Assembly (NCBI GenBank): GCA_949076555.1 | Contig: CARUOB010000050.1 | Location: forward strand, 1-23,238 | Origin: an uncultured Lachnospiraceae bacterium | Lineage (GTDB): Bacteria; Bacillota; Clostridia; Lachnospirales; Lachnospiraceae | Reading direction: 5' to 3' | DNA length: 23,238 nucleotides | Part shown: piece after piece, positions 7,499 through 15,200 of the stretch | Numbering within the stretch: position 1 is the stretch's first letter | How the letters are laid out: each line of letters starts with the position of its first letter | Notes under the pieces: model-generated | What the model saw: the letters and a program-made list of their open reading frames with translations, nothing else | Told to the model about the DNA's origin: nothing | Databases searched by the model: none | Program-made: the position numbers and the translations under genes

Positions 7499-8896
7499 TT
7501 ACAGGGAAATACCAAACGACTGTAGTAACAGCAGGAACAGCAGCACGGGCGCGATCACGGTAATCATGGCAATATACAGGCGCTTTCGGCCGAACTTGTA
7601 TCCGCCCAGAGTCACTTCGTCGATGATGACTTTGGGCTTTACAACCCAGCCGATCAGAATACAGGTCAGAAGCGCCACAAGCGGCATCAGACAGTTATTG
7701 CTGATATAATCCATGACGTCTAAGAGCTGGCCGACGGAGCCGTTTGGCAGCTTTAATTCAAAGTATAAGAAATTGTAGCCGAAGCAGACAAGCATGCCGA
7801 CGATCAGACCGTAAGCGGTCACAAGTGCAGTGCTCTTATTTCTGGATAAATGGAACTTGTCCATCAGACTGGCAACGATCGCCTCCATAATGGAGACCGC
7901 TGAAGTTACCGCCGCAAAGGCGACCATCACGAAAAACAGGATGCCGACAACCGTACCTACCCATCCCATCGCGGCAAAAATCTTCGGCAGGGAGATAAAC
8001 ATAAGCCCGGGACCGGCGGACATGCCCTCGGTTCCCATGAAAACATAGACTGCAGGGACGATCATCATTCCCGCAAGCAATGCCACTACGGTATCAAAAA
8101 TCTCGATCTGGTTGATGGAAGGCATCAGATCCACATCTTTCTTCACGTAGGAGCCGTAGGCAACCATGATGCCCATAGCAACGCTGATGGAGTAAAACAA
8201 TTGTCCGAGAGCATCCATAACCACCAGGAAAAATTGCTGCAGGGTAACGCCCTCAAAACTCGGGAGCAGATAAATCTTCAGTCCTTCCAGTCCGGTTCTC
8301 TGGATTCCCGATGCGTCCGTATGGCGCAGCGTCAGCGCGTAAACGGAAATACCGATGATCAGGACGAGCAGCAGGGGCATGATAAATTTGCTGGCCCGCT
8401 CAATGCCGTTGTCCACACCGCCGAAGATAATAACCGCCGACAGAACCGTGAAAATGACCATGAAGACCACGGGACTGACCTGCTCGGAAATAAACCCGGT
8501 AAAATAGCCGTCAGCCGCGGCATCGGCTGTTTTTCCGGTGAGAAAAGCGATCAGGTACTTTAATACCCAGCCGCCGATAGCCAGATAGTAAGGTAAAATG
8601 ATAATCGGGACAAGGCTGGCCAGAATGCCAAGCCCTTTCCATTTCGGGTGGATCACGCCGTAGGCAGTCAACGGACTCTGCGCCGTCTTTCGCCCGATGG
8701 CGATTTCGGTGGTGAGAAGGGTAAAGCCGAAGGTCAGCGCCAGAATGATGTAACAGAAAATAAACAATCCGCCTCCGTCCTTTGCCGCCAGATAAGGAAA
8801 TCGCCAAATGTTGCCGAGTCCCACCGCGCTGCCGGCCGCCGCCAGTACAAAACCAAGTCTGCCTGTAAAGTTTCCTCTTTTTTTAGTTGTCTCCAT
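7499..8896 (-). CDS. NSS-family sodium-dependent transporter (LeuT fold)
   Basis: Neurotransmitter:sodium symporter family protein, an integral membrane carrier that takes up an amino acid or related amine driven by sodium. Helix 1 holds the family signature AGSAVGLGNIWRFPYL, whose unwound part lines the substrate and Na+ sites, followed by KDGGGLF. A helix-6 candidate lies around LFYSISVAMGIMVAYGSY. The 465-residue length and about 11-12 hydrophobic segments fit bacterial NSS proteins. I chose ATG 8896 (METTKKRGNF) over the in-frame ATG at 8920 because AAGGA precedes 8896, while the promoter -10 is so close to 8920 that its transcript would be almost leaderless. The substrate cannot be told from sequence; tryptophan, tyrosine and other hydrophobic amino acids are all seen in this family. 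Confidence 0.92.
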   Translation of the reverse strand: METTKKRGNFTGRLGFVLAAAGSAVGLGNIWRFPYLAAKDGGGLFIFCYIILALTFGFTLLTTEIAIGRKTAQSPLTAYGVIHPKWKGLGILASLVPIIILPYYLAIGGWVLKYLIAFLTGKTADAAADGYFTGFISEQVSPVVFMVIFTVLSAVIIFGGVDNGIERASKFIMPLLLVLIIGISVYALTLRHTDASGIQRTGLEGLKIYLLPSFEGVTLQQFFLVVMDALGQLFYSISVAMGIMVAYGSYVKKDVDLMPSINQIEIFDTVVALLAGMMIVPAVYVFMGTEGMSAGPGLMFISLPKIFAAMGWVGTVVGILFFVMVAFAAVTSAVSIMEAIVASLMDKFHLSRNKSTALVTAYGLIVGMLVCFGYNFLYFELKLPNGSVGQLLDVMDYISNNCLMPLVALLTCILIGWVVKPKVIIDEVTLGGYKFGRKRLYIAMITVIAPVLLFLLLLQSFGISL

Positions 8897-8931
8897 AATT
8901 CCATCCTTTTCCTTTTGCATATAATATGTTG

Positions 8932-8960
8932 ATTATACTGTAACATGTCCCTTTGTGCAA
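8932..8960 (-). promoter_or_regulatory. Promoter of the NSS transporter gene
   Basis: Read on the minus strand: TTGCAC (complement of 8955-8960), a 17-base spacer, then TATAAT (complement of 8932-8937). The predicted transcription start is near 8925, which supports the downstream start codon at 8896. Confidence 0.75.
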
Positions 8961-8999
8961 TGTTTTTTAAACGGGAAAGAACAAATGTTCTAAAAACAC

Positions 9000-9028
9000 T
9001 TGTCATAAAAACAGAGATGTGATAAGAT
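9000..9028 (+). promoter_or_regulatory. Promoter of the radical SAM/DUF4130 operon
   Basis: TTGTCA (9000-9005), 17 bases, TAAGAT (9023-9028). It points away from the NSS promoter. No SOS (LexA) box was recognised beside it, so there is no direct sequence sign of damage induction. Confidence 0.7.
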
Positions 9029-9146
9029 ACTAATATAAAGTGAACGTGTGTTCTGAGGATGAAAATCTTCTATATTAATAAATACGTATGCATGGTTCAG
9101 AAGCCGTTTCTGATTGGGAATATGGATACAGGAAAGTGTGAGTGGG

Positions 9147-10487
9147 ATGGATATCAGAATTGCGCCGCAGATGTCGGTTATGGAAAAACTGAAAATACTT
9201 GGTGATGCAGCGAAGTACGACGTGTCGTGCAGCTCCAGCGGTTCCTCTCGTAAAAATGACGGGCAGGGCATCGGTAATACGGTGGCGGCTGGACTTTGCC
9301 ACAGCTTTGCGGCGGACGGCAGGTGCGTTTCCCTGCTGAAAATTCTTTTTACCAACGAATGCATTTACGACTGTAAATACTGCATCAACCGCTGCTCAAA
9401 CGATGTGCCCCGCGCTTCTTTTACGCCCGACGAGGTCTGTGAACTGACGATGGAGTTTTACAGGCGCAACTATATAGAAGGTTTATTTTTGAGTTCAGGT
9501 ATTTTATACAGCCCCAACTACACGATGGAACTGATCTGCGAGGCGGTGCATAAACTGCGCACCCTGCATCGGTTTCAGGGGTATATCCATATAAAGGCGA
9601 TCCCAGGGGCGGACCCGCTTCTGATTCAGAGGGCCGGGTATCTTGCCGACCGCATGAGCGTGAATTTGGAGATGGCTACGGCGGAGGGACTGCGGGCGGT
9701 GGCGCCGAATAAGCATCGAAAAAATATTTTAAAGCCCATGCGTCTGATTCAGAACGGCATTACGGAAAACAAAAACGAACTTACCTTATATAAACATGCA
9801 CCGCATTTCTGCGAGGCGGGTCAGTCTACCCAGATGGTAATAGGCGCTCTGCCGGAGAGCGATTACCAGATTATGTCGGTGGCGGAAAATCTCTATGACA
9901 AGTTTTCCCTGAAAAGGGTGTATTATTCGGCCTTTGTGAATGTGAACGAGGACAGGGATCTTCCTGCGCCGGCAGGCGGCCCGCCGCTGCTTCGGGAACA
10001 CCGGCTGTATCAGGCGGACTGGCTTTTGCGGTTTTATGACTTTAAGGTGGACGAGCTGCTGACGAAAGAGCGGCCAAACTTTAATATGGCCATCGATCCG
10101 AAGGCAGATTGGGCGGTCCGGCATTTGGAGTGCTTCCCGGTGGAGATCAACCGGGCGGATTACCGTCTGCTTTTGCGGATTCCGGGAGTGGGGGTCAAGA
10201 GTGCCAGGCGGATCGTGGCGGCCAGGCGGTTCGGCAATCTGACCTTCGAGGATCTGAAAAAGATTGGCGTGGTGCTGAAGCGCGCCCTCTATTTTATTAC
10301 CTGCAACGGAAAAATGATGTACCCCACGAAGCTGGAGGAGCAGTACATCGTGCGGAATCTCACCTACCAGAACCAGATGGGAAGAGGAGAACGCCTGCCC
10401 TTTATGACGGACGGCACGACCTATCGGCAGATGTCCCTGTTTGACATGGCAGAATTTGACGATGTGCGGAGAGTAGCCGGTATATAG
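9147..10487 (+). CDS. Radical SAM protein, putative DNA modification/repair (TIGR03916-like)
   Basis: A predicted radical S-adenosylmethionine enzyme. From ATG 9147 it has 446 residues. The Fe-S cluster motif CxxxCxxC is Cys72, Cys76 and Cys79 (ECIYDCKYC). The early DAAKYDVSCSSSG segment, GLFLSSGIL (112-120) and the C-terminal helix-hairpin-helix LLLRIPGVGVKSARRIVAAR (341-360) match the family named TIGR03916, which is known to co-occur with TIGR03914/TIGR03915 proteins, some of them fused to uracil-DNA glycosylase-like domains. The helix-hairpin-helix suggests DNA binding. No reaction is established. The partner gene follows at 10572. The start is uncertain: the frame is open to a TTG at 9114, and ATGs at 9171 and 9180 also fit; none has a strong ribosome binding site. 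Confidence 0.88.
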   Translation: MDIRIAPQMSVMEKLKILGDAAKYDVSCSSSGSSRKNDGQGIGNTVAAGLCHSFAADGRCVSLLKILFTNECIYDCKYCINRCSNDVPRASFTPDEVCELTMEFYRRNYIEGLFLSSGILYSPNYTMELICEAVHKLRTLHRFQGYIHIKAIPGADPLLIQRAGYLADRMSVNLEMATAEGLRAVAPNKHRKNILKPMRLIQNGITENKNELTLYKHAPHFCEAGQSTQMVIGALPESDYQIMSVAENLYDKFSLKRVYYSAFVNVNEDRDLPAPAGGPPLLREHRLYQADWLLRFYDFKVDELLTKERPNFNMAIDPKADWAVRHLECFPVEINRADYRLLLRIPGVGVKSARRIVAARRFGNLTFEDLKKIGVVLKRALYFITCNGKMMYPTKLEEQYIVRNLTYQNQMGRGERLPFMTDGTTYRQMSLFDMAEFDDVRRVAGI

Positions 10488-10571
10488 GCGAAGGGACAGA
10501 GACAGATGTGATCAGACGGAGGAACGATGATTCACGGGTAACGTTTTCGAAGGAAGGGAGTATATTTATCT

Positions 10572-11366
10572 ATGGAAGAGAAGTATCTGGTCTGTGAGGA
10601 TTCTCTGGAAGGGATATTCACCGGAATTTATGATGCCTATGCCTTGCGGGAGGGGCATGAGCACGTACACATTCAGGTGGGCGAGGAGGAGAACCTGCGG
10701 CTGTTTGCAAGTTATGTGCATATTCTTCCTGATCCTGTCAAGACTGAAAAGGTGGCGGATACGCTCAAGAAACGGTTGGGCGAACATGCGTATCATTCTC
10801 TCTGCCGGGCGGCTGCCTCCTGCTATCCGGATAAGGGCGAGACGGTTTATAAGACGGTGGTGGACGCGCTTACCGCGGGCAGCGGCAGCAGGGTGATGGA
10901 TAATCTGCGAAATCCTTATGTGGCGAGATGCTTTGAGCTGGCGCGGTTTACGGCAAACGAAGCGCATTTTGAGATTGAGTTTCTCCGGTTTCAGGAGCTT
11001 GCGGACACGGAAATTGCGAAAAACGGGGTCCTTTTTGCGCGGATCGGACCGAAAAATAACGTGATACCCTTTATCATGCCGCATTTTGCGGACAGACTGT
11101 CCATTGAAAACTTCATGATCTATGATGAGAACAGGAAACTTTTTGGTGTGCATCCCGCGAGGGAGGCGTGGTATCTGGTGACTGCGGGGGATGCTTTTGT
11201 CCTGAAAGATCCTGCTTATTCGGAAAAGGAGGAAGGCTATCAGGACTTGTTCCGGGCATTCCACCGGACGATCGGCATTAAGAGCCGGGAAAACAAGAAA
11301 TTGCAGAGGCAGATGTGTGCGTACCGTTACCAAGATTATATGGTAGAATTTGCACAAAAAGGATAA
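10572..11366 (+). CDS. TIGR03915/DUF4130 family partner of the radical SAM protein
   Basis: A 264-residue protein recognised as the usual neighbour of the TIGR03916 radical SAM proteins and described as a probable DNA metabolism protein. Typical parts are the start YLVCEDSLEGIFTGIYDA (residues 5-22), the central NPYVARCFELARFTANEAHF with LRFQEL, the IMPHFADRL stretch, and the C-terminal FHRTIGIKSRENKKLQRQ followed by YM. No uracil-DNA glycosylase domain is attached here, unlike the fused versions in other bacteria. It lies 84 bases behind the radical SAM gene and was probably transcribed with it. The ribosome binding site (GGAAGGGAG) is about 11 bases before the ATG, which is rather far. The exact function is unknown. 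Confidence 0.85.
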   Translation: MEEKYLVCEDSLEGIFTGIYDAYALREGHEHVHIQVGEEENLRLFASYVHILPDPVKTEKVADTLKKRLGEHAYHSLCRAAASCYPDKGETVYKTVVDALTAGSGSRVMDNLRNPYVARCFELARFTANEAHFEIEFLRFQELADTEIAKNGVLFARIGPKNNVIPFIMPHFADRLSIENFMIYDENRKLFGVHPAREAWYLVTAGDAFVLKDPAYSEKEEGYQDLFRAFHRTIGIKSRENKKLQRQMCAYRYQDYMVEFAQKG

Positions 11367-11500
11367 ATTGCAACCGTGTGCGCGGGCGCGATTTAGGGAT
11401 AATAGGCAGATTTCACAAAATTTTATTTGATCCTCAAAGTATTTGTGTTAAGTTGCAAAAATATGCCAAAATTGTACAATTGTAGGAACAAAATTAGCTC

Positions 11501-11527
11501 TTTACAAACAAAATGAAATAGTATAAT
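11501..11527 (+). promoter_or_regulatory. Promoter of the HPr-like gene, with upstream palindrome
   Basis: A perfect -10 box TATAAT (11522-11527) with TTTACA (11501-11506) at a short 15-base spacing. A perfect 12-base palindrome AATTGTACAATT (11470-11481) lies just upstream in AT-rich DNA and could be a regulator site. Weak -35 spacing often goes with activator dependence, but that is inference. Confidence 0.5.
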
Positions 11528-11544
11528 CTACACAAATGAGGAGC

Positions 11545-11560
11545 TTGAAAACGTTTTTCC
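11545..11560 (+). promoter_or_regulatory. Possible CcpA cre-like site
   Basis: TTGAAAACGTTTTTCC has the central CG and the flanking A- and T-blocks of catabolite response elements, but deviates at the right end. It lies just downstream of the predicted transcription start, a position where CcpA acts as a roadblock in known genes. The match is imperfect. Confidence 0.3.
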
Positions 11561-11604
11561 ATGTGTGCTTCTTGCACGCTATAGCGGAAAGGAAGGAGTA
11601 AACT

Positions 11605-11829
11605 ATGCAACACAAAATCAAATTGAGACCGGATGAAGTAAAGGACTTTGTGTCCGCAGCGACCAGATGTGACTGTGATGTGGATATCTTTTACAACAGC
11701 TTTATCGTGGATGCCAAATCCATCATTGGCGTATTGGGACTGAATTTCAATCAGATTTTAACCGTTGCGTACAATGGCTACGAACCTGATTTTGAGAGAC
11801 GTCTCAGACAATGGGCGGTAGCGGTATAG
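11605..11829 (+). CDS. HPr-like protein lacking the phosphocarrier histidine
   Basis: A 74-residue protein with the HPr fold pattern. The segment VDAKSIIGVLGLNFNQILTV (35-54) aligns with the conserved region around Ser46 of HPr, and the C-terminal helix ends the domain. In true HPr a GLHARPA motif carries the phosphorylated His15. Here the N-terminus reads MQHKIKLRPDEVKDFV, shortened and without that His, so it cannot serve as a normal PTS phosphocarrier. Ser39, at the Ser46 position, is kept, so control by HPr kinase or contact with CcpA remains possible in principle. The ribosome binding site AAGGAG is six bases before the ATG. Such His-less HPr-like proteins are often annotated simply as HPr family. 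Its role is unknown. Confidence 0.75.
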   Translation: MQHKIKLRPDEVKDFVSAATRCDCDVDIFYNSFIVDAKSIIGVLGLNFNQILTVAYNGYEPDFERRLRQWAVAV

Positions 11830-11895
11830 ATGCAGTTTTATCATTGCGAGTTGTGCAAGCGCCAAAATGCGACTTTTGAGTATTTTGTGTGCATT

Positions 11896-11953
11896 GTGGT
11901 TACTTCGTAACCACGGTGACAGTGAAGCCGAAGGCTGAACTGTTACGTAACAG
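11896..11953. repeat. Cluster of three nested hairpins
   Basis: (a) GTGGTTAC-TTC-GTAACCAC (11896-11914), a perfect 8-bp hairpin. (b) GTGACAGT-GA-AGCC-GAA-GGCT-GA-ACTGTTAC (11916-11946), 8 and 4 bp stems around a symmetric GA/GA internal loop, with one wobble pair. (c) CTGTTACGTAACAG (11940-11953), a perfect 14-base palindrome that competes with (b). The word GGCTGAACTG in (b) recurs in the repeats near 16.5-16.7 kb. Confidence 0.65.
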
Positions 11954-11975
11954 GATTCCGGTGACAGCGAACACA

Positions 11976-12004
11976 TTGACTCCCTATGTAAGATAACGTA
12001 AGAT
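11976..12004 (+). promoter_or_regulatory. Promoter of the nuclease-helicase gene, inside an inverted repeat
   Basis: TTGACT (11976-11981), 17 bases, TAAGAT (11999-12004). The elements overlap the left arm and loop of the inverted repeat at 11978-12022, whose centre lies on the -10 box. A repressor binding the repeat would block this promoter. Confidence 0.55.
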
Positions 12005-12022
12005 TATCTTATGTAGGGAGTC
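11978..12022 (+). terminator. Strong hairpin terminator after the HPr-like gene
   Basis: Arms of 19 bases, GACTCCCTATGTAAGATAA (11978-11996) and TTATCTTATGTAGGGAGTC (12004-12022), pair except for a central two-base mismatch, with a 7-base loop. Only three Ts follow, so the U-tract is short. The same repeat overlaps a promoter. Confidence 0.7.
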
Positions 12023-12111
12023 TTTCGCGTATAGGGGTGGAATGGAGACCGCGCATGAGAGAGGTGCGGCATCTCGAATCCACTCTATGCGGAATTGGAG
12101 GAATTTTTTAT

Positions 12112-14607
12112 ATGGAAGTGCGGATTTCCGTGCGGAGCCTGGTGGAATTTATACTGCGCTCCGGCGATATTGACAACCGAAAAGCGGCGTCACCCGAAAA
12201 TGCCATGCAGGAGGGGGGACGGATTCACCGCATGATCCAACGGCGGATGGGGCCTTCCTATCAGGCGGAGGTGTCTCTTTCTTATGCCTATGACGCGGGA
12301 GCGTACGAGATTATTGTGGAGGGGCGAGCCGACGGCATTATCACGGAGAAGGAAATAGAGACGCTTTCGCAGGCGGCGATTGAGGAGAAGGCGACAGAAG
12401 GTGATGAGACGCGGCCGGCCGTGACGTCTTTGCAGGAGCAGTCGGTACAGAAGGTAACGGTTACGATAGACGAGATCAAGGGAACCTACCGCGATCTGAA
12501 AAAAATGAAGGCGCCTGTTCCGGTGCATCTGGCGCAGGCCAAATGCTATGCCTATATTTACGCCACACAAAAAAAACTGCCGAATATTCGGGTGCGCATG
12601 ACGTACTGTCATATGGAGACAGAGGAACTACGCTACTTCCATGAGGAATATCTGTATGAGGAGCTGCGGGCATGGTTTCAGGATTTGATGGCGCAGTATA
12701 AGAAATGGGCGGATCACCAGTTTGCATGGCAAAAATGCAGACAGGAGTCGATCAGGAAGATGGTGTTTCCCTTTCCCTACCGTGAGGGGCAGAAGGAGCT
12801 GGTGACTTACGTTTATCAGACGATTTACCACAAGCGCAAGCTCTTTGTCGAGGCGCCGACGGGGGCGGGCAAGACGATCTCCACGGTGTTCCCCGCGCTG
12901 AAGGCGATGGGGGAGGGGATGTGCGAACGTCTTTTTTACCTGACGGCGAAAACCATTACCCGCACGGTGGCGGACGACACGATCTCCCTGCTGCGGGAGC
13001 GGGGACTGCAACTGAAAAGTGTCATATTGACCGCAAAGGACAAAATCTGTTTTATGGAAGAAACGGAGTGTAATCCGGTCAACTGCCCATATGCGAAAGG
13101 CCACTATGACAGGGTAAATGAGGCGATGTACGACCTGTTGACCCATGTGGACAACCTTACAAGAGAACGGATTGAGGCGTATGCGCAGAAGTATCAGGTC
13201 TGTCCCTTTGAACTGTGTCTGGATATGAGTCTGTTTGCCGACGCGGTGATCTGCGATTACAATTATCTCTTTGATCCCCATGTGTATCTGCGCCGTTTTT
13301 TTGCAGAGGGGGTCAGGGGAGAATATATTTTTCTCGTGGACGAGGCGCATAATCTGGTGGAGCGGGGCAGGGAAATGTACAGCGCCCTGCTCTGCAAGGA
13401 GACGTTTCTGGAACTGAAAAAGACGGTGAAAGCCTACGACGATAGAATCGCCAAAAATCTGGATAAATGTAACCGGGAGATGCTTGCCCTGAAAAGGGAA
13501 TGCGAAGGATGTCAGGTGGTGGCACAGACGGACGCGCTGGTCCGCGCGCTGATCCGCCTTGGTACGTCCATTGAGGACTATTTGGAGGATCACGAGGACA
13601 GCCCCGTGCGGGCGGATCTTCTTGCTTTCTATTTTGAGGTTTCCCATTTCCTGGAGATGTATGAGCTGGCGGATGAAAATTATGTGACCTATTCGGAGCT
13701 TCGGGAGGACGGCAGTTTTATCGTGAAGCTGTTTTGTGTGAATCCGGCGGGGAACCTGATAAACTGCATGAGAAGGGGACGAAGCACGATTTTGTTTTCC
13801 GCAACGCTCTTACCCATCGGGTATTATAAGACCCTTCTTGGGGCGGAGGAGGGAGACTATGAAGTCTATGCCAGATCGGTTTTCCGGCCGGATAAGCTGG
13901 GGCTTTTTATCGGGAGCGACGTGACCAGCCGCTATGCCCGCAGAGGGGATGCGGAATACTATCGAATCGCCTCCTACATTCACAACATGATAGAAAAAAG
14001 ACAGGGCAACTATATGGTTTTCTTTCCGTCCCACTCCTTTTTGCAGCGGGTCTATGAAGTGTACAGGGATTATTTCAACGCGGACCAAACCGTGGAGTGC
14101 ATTTTACAGGAAAGCCATATGAATGAGGAAGCCAGAGAGGCCTTTTTAAACCGGTTCCGGGGGAATGAGGACTGCGATCTGCAGAGTTTGATCCGGATGG
14201 ATATTGAGGTGGAGGAGGAGAGGAGTCTTCTGGGATTTTGTGTGATGGGCGGCATTTTCAGCGAGGGGATCGACTTAAAGAACGACAGCCTGATCGGCGC
14301 GGTCATTGTGGGAACGGGTCTGCCGCAGGTGTGCAATGAGAGGGAGCTTTTGAAAAAGTATTTCGACGCCTGGGGAGAGAACGGATTTGACTATGCCTAT
14401 CGCTACCCGGGCATGAATAAGGTACTGCAGGCGGCGGGACGGGTGATACGCACGGTGGATGATTTCGGTGTCGTCGCGCTTTTGGATGAGCGTTTTTTAT
14501 CGCCCGCCTACCAGAGATTGTTTCCGAGAGAATGGCAGGAAAGGGTGGCCGTTACAGTTGACCAAATAGGTCGAAAAGTAGAAAAGTTTTGGGATGAATG
14601 GCTATAA
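12112..14607 (+). CDS. PD-(D/E)XK nuclease fused to DinG/XPD-type Fe-S helicase
   Basis: An 831-residue two-part DNA enzyme. The N-terminal domain (about 1-205) has the RecB/Cas4-type nuclease pattern: His39 (GGRIHR), Asp74 (GRADGI), Glu121-x-Lys123 (DEIKG) and the QxxxY motif Gln142/Tyr146. The superfamily 2 helicase follows with FPYREGQKEL, Walker A APTGAGKT (248-255) and the DEAH box (410-413). Between them Cys313, Cys320, Cys325 and Cys364 are placed like the 4Fe-4S cluster ligands of XPD/DinG helicases, which unwind 5' to 3'. The C-terminal half has FSATLLP, VFFPSHSFLQ and the motif VI region QAAGRVIRT. I chose ATG 12112 (GGAGG upstream) over the longer frame open from 12037. It probably processes DNA repair or recombination intermediates. 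Fusions like this are common in Clostridia but poorly characterised. Confidence 0.9.
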   Translation: MEVRISVRSLVEFILRSGDIDNRKAASPENAMQEGGRIHRMIQRRMGPSYQAEVSLSYAYDAGAYEIIVEGRADGIITEKEIETLSQAAIEEKATEGDETRPAVTSLQEQSVQKVTVTIDEIKGTYRDLKKMKAPVPVHLAQAKCYAYIYATQKKLPNIRVRMTYCHMETEELRYFHEEYLYEELRAWFQDLMAQYKKWADHQFAWQKCRQESIRKMVFPFPYREGQKELVTYVYQTIYHKRKLFVEAPTGAGKTISTVFPALKAMGEGMCERLFYLTAKTITRTVADDTISLLRERGLQLKSVILTAKDKICFMEETECNPVNCPYAKGHYDRVNEAMYDLLTHVDNLTRERIEAYAQKYQVCPFELCLDMSLFADAVICDYNYLFDPHVYLRRFFAEGVRGEYIFLVDEAHNLVERGREMYSALLCKETFLELKKTVKAYDDRIAKNLDKCNREMLALKRECEGCQVVAQTDALVRALIRLGTSIEDYLEDHEDSPVRADLLAFYFEVSHFLEMYELADENYVTYSELREDGSFIVKLFCVNPAGNLINCMRRGRSTILFSATLLPIGYYKTLLGAEEGDYEVYARSVFRPDKLGLFIGSDVTSRYARRGDAEYYRIASYIHNMIEKRQGNYMVFFPSHSFLQRVYEVYRDYFNADQTVECILQESHMNEEAREAFLNRFRGNEDCDLQSLIRMDIEVEEERSLLGFCVMGGIFSEGIDLKNDSLIGAVIVGTGLPQVCNERELLKKYFDAWGENGFDYAYRYPGMNKVLQAAGRVIRTVDDFGVVALLDERFLSPAYQRLFPREWQERVAVTVDQIGRKVEKFWDEWL

Positions 14608-15032
14608 AGCGCGAATTTATGCGGTATCCAGGTGAGTCAACGGGAAATCAGACAAAATTCCCGTGGAAGGGACAGGCTATGTGGATTGACTTAGGACGAT
14701 AAGAGACAAAATACGATTGACTCCTTTCAGACAGGATACTACATGATGGGGCAATCATTTCGGCGGTAAGTGAGGCCGTTCGACAAAAAAATGTTATAAA
14801 AAACCGAAAATGACAGACAGATTGTGCAAAAATGGTGCAGCATCCGACAGGAAATGACGACGCTGTCAATGTGGATAACTTTGTGGAAATTGGGGATTTC
14901 TCCGCTCTTTTTGCATAACTTTCTAAAAATTGGGGCGTAAAAATTGTGGAAAAGTCGATATACGGTTTTGGGTTTATAAAAAGACAAACCTATCGGGTCA
15001 ATCGGCGGTGGATGGGAGAGAGAACAACTTAT
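14608..15032. other. Non-coding gap with DnaA-box-like motifs and a 21-base direct repeat
   Basis: No credible gene. It holds two matches to the DnaA box, read on the minus strand as TTATCCACA (complement of 14870-14878) and TTTTCCACA (complement of 14945-14953), plus two further TGTGGA words at 14680 and 14882. A 21-base direct repeat beginning ATAACTTT and ending AAATTGGGG lies at 14875-14895 and 14915-14935 (40-base period, three mismatches). Near the helicase stop, ACGGGAA/TTCCCGT (14640-14646/14658-14664) forms a 7-bp hairpin without a T-tract. GAGTCAA (from 14634) and TTGACTC (14717-14723) form another inverted pair. Confidence 0.5.
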
Positions 15033-15062
15033 TTGACGCGGCATGGCAAATAGTGGTATACT
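15033..15062 (+). promoter_or_regulatory. Promoter of the GH13 gene
   Basis: TTGACG (15033-15038), an 18-base spacer and TATACT (15057-15062). The leader of about 130 bases contains a hairpin, GCATGGCC pairing with GGCCGTGC with one wobble pair (about 15097-15121). Confidence 0.65.
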
Positions 15063-15200
15063 AATCCATGGTAAACTACAATATGTTGATACTGAAGCAT
15101 GGCCGGAGGACAGGGCCGTGCAAGGTGTAAGAGGGAGACCGGAAACAGAACGCCTGGGCGTCTGGCTGTATATCGGCGCGGTTTCGGAATGGAGGAAATT

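Noticed and set aside
9059..9205. A 48-codon frame starting MKIFYINKYVC that overlaps the start of the radical SAM gene
   Set aside because: No properly spaced ribosome binding site; it runs out of frame into the conserved DAAKYDVSC region of the real gene. A leader role cannot be excluded but nothing supports it.
10526..10540. A four-codon ORF (MIHG) with GGAGG four bases upstream, just before the DUF4130 gene
   Set aside because: Too short to judge; such patterns arise often by chance in purine-rich gaps.
12628..13647. A 339-codon open frame on the minus strand
   Set aside because: Antisense to the nuclease-helicase gene, with no ribosome binding site and no recognisable domain.
14608..15032. 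Chromosomal replication origin
   Set aside because: Only two DnaA-box matches, no dnaA, dnaN or rpmH nearby and no clear AT-rich unwinding stretch.
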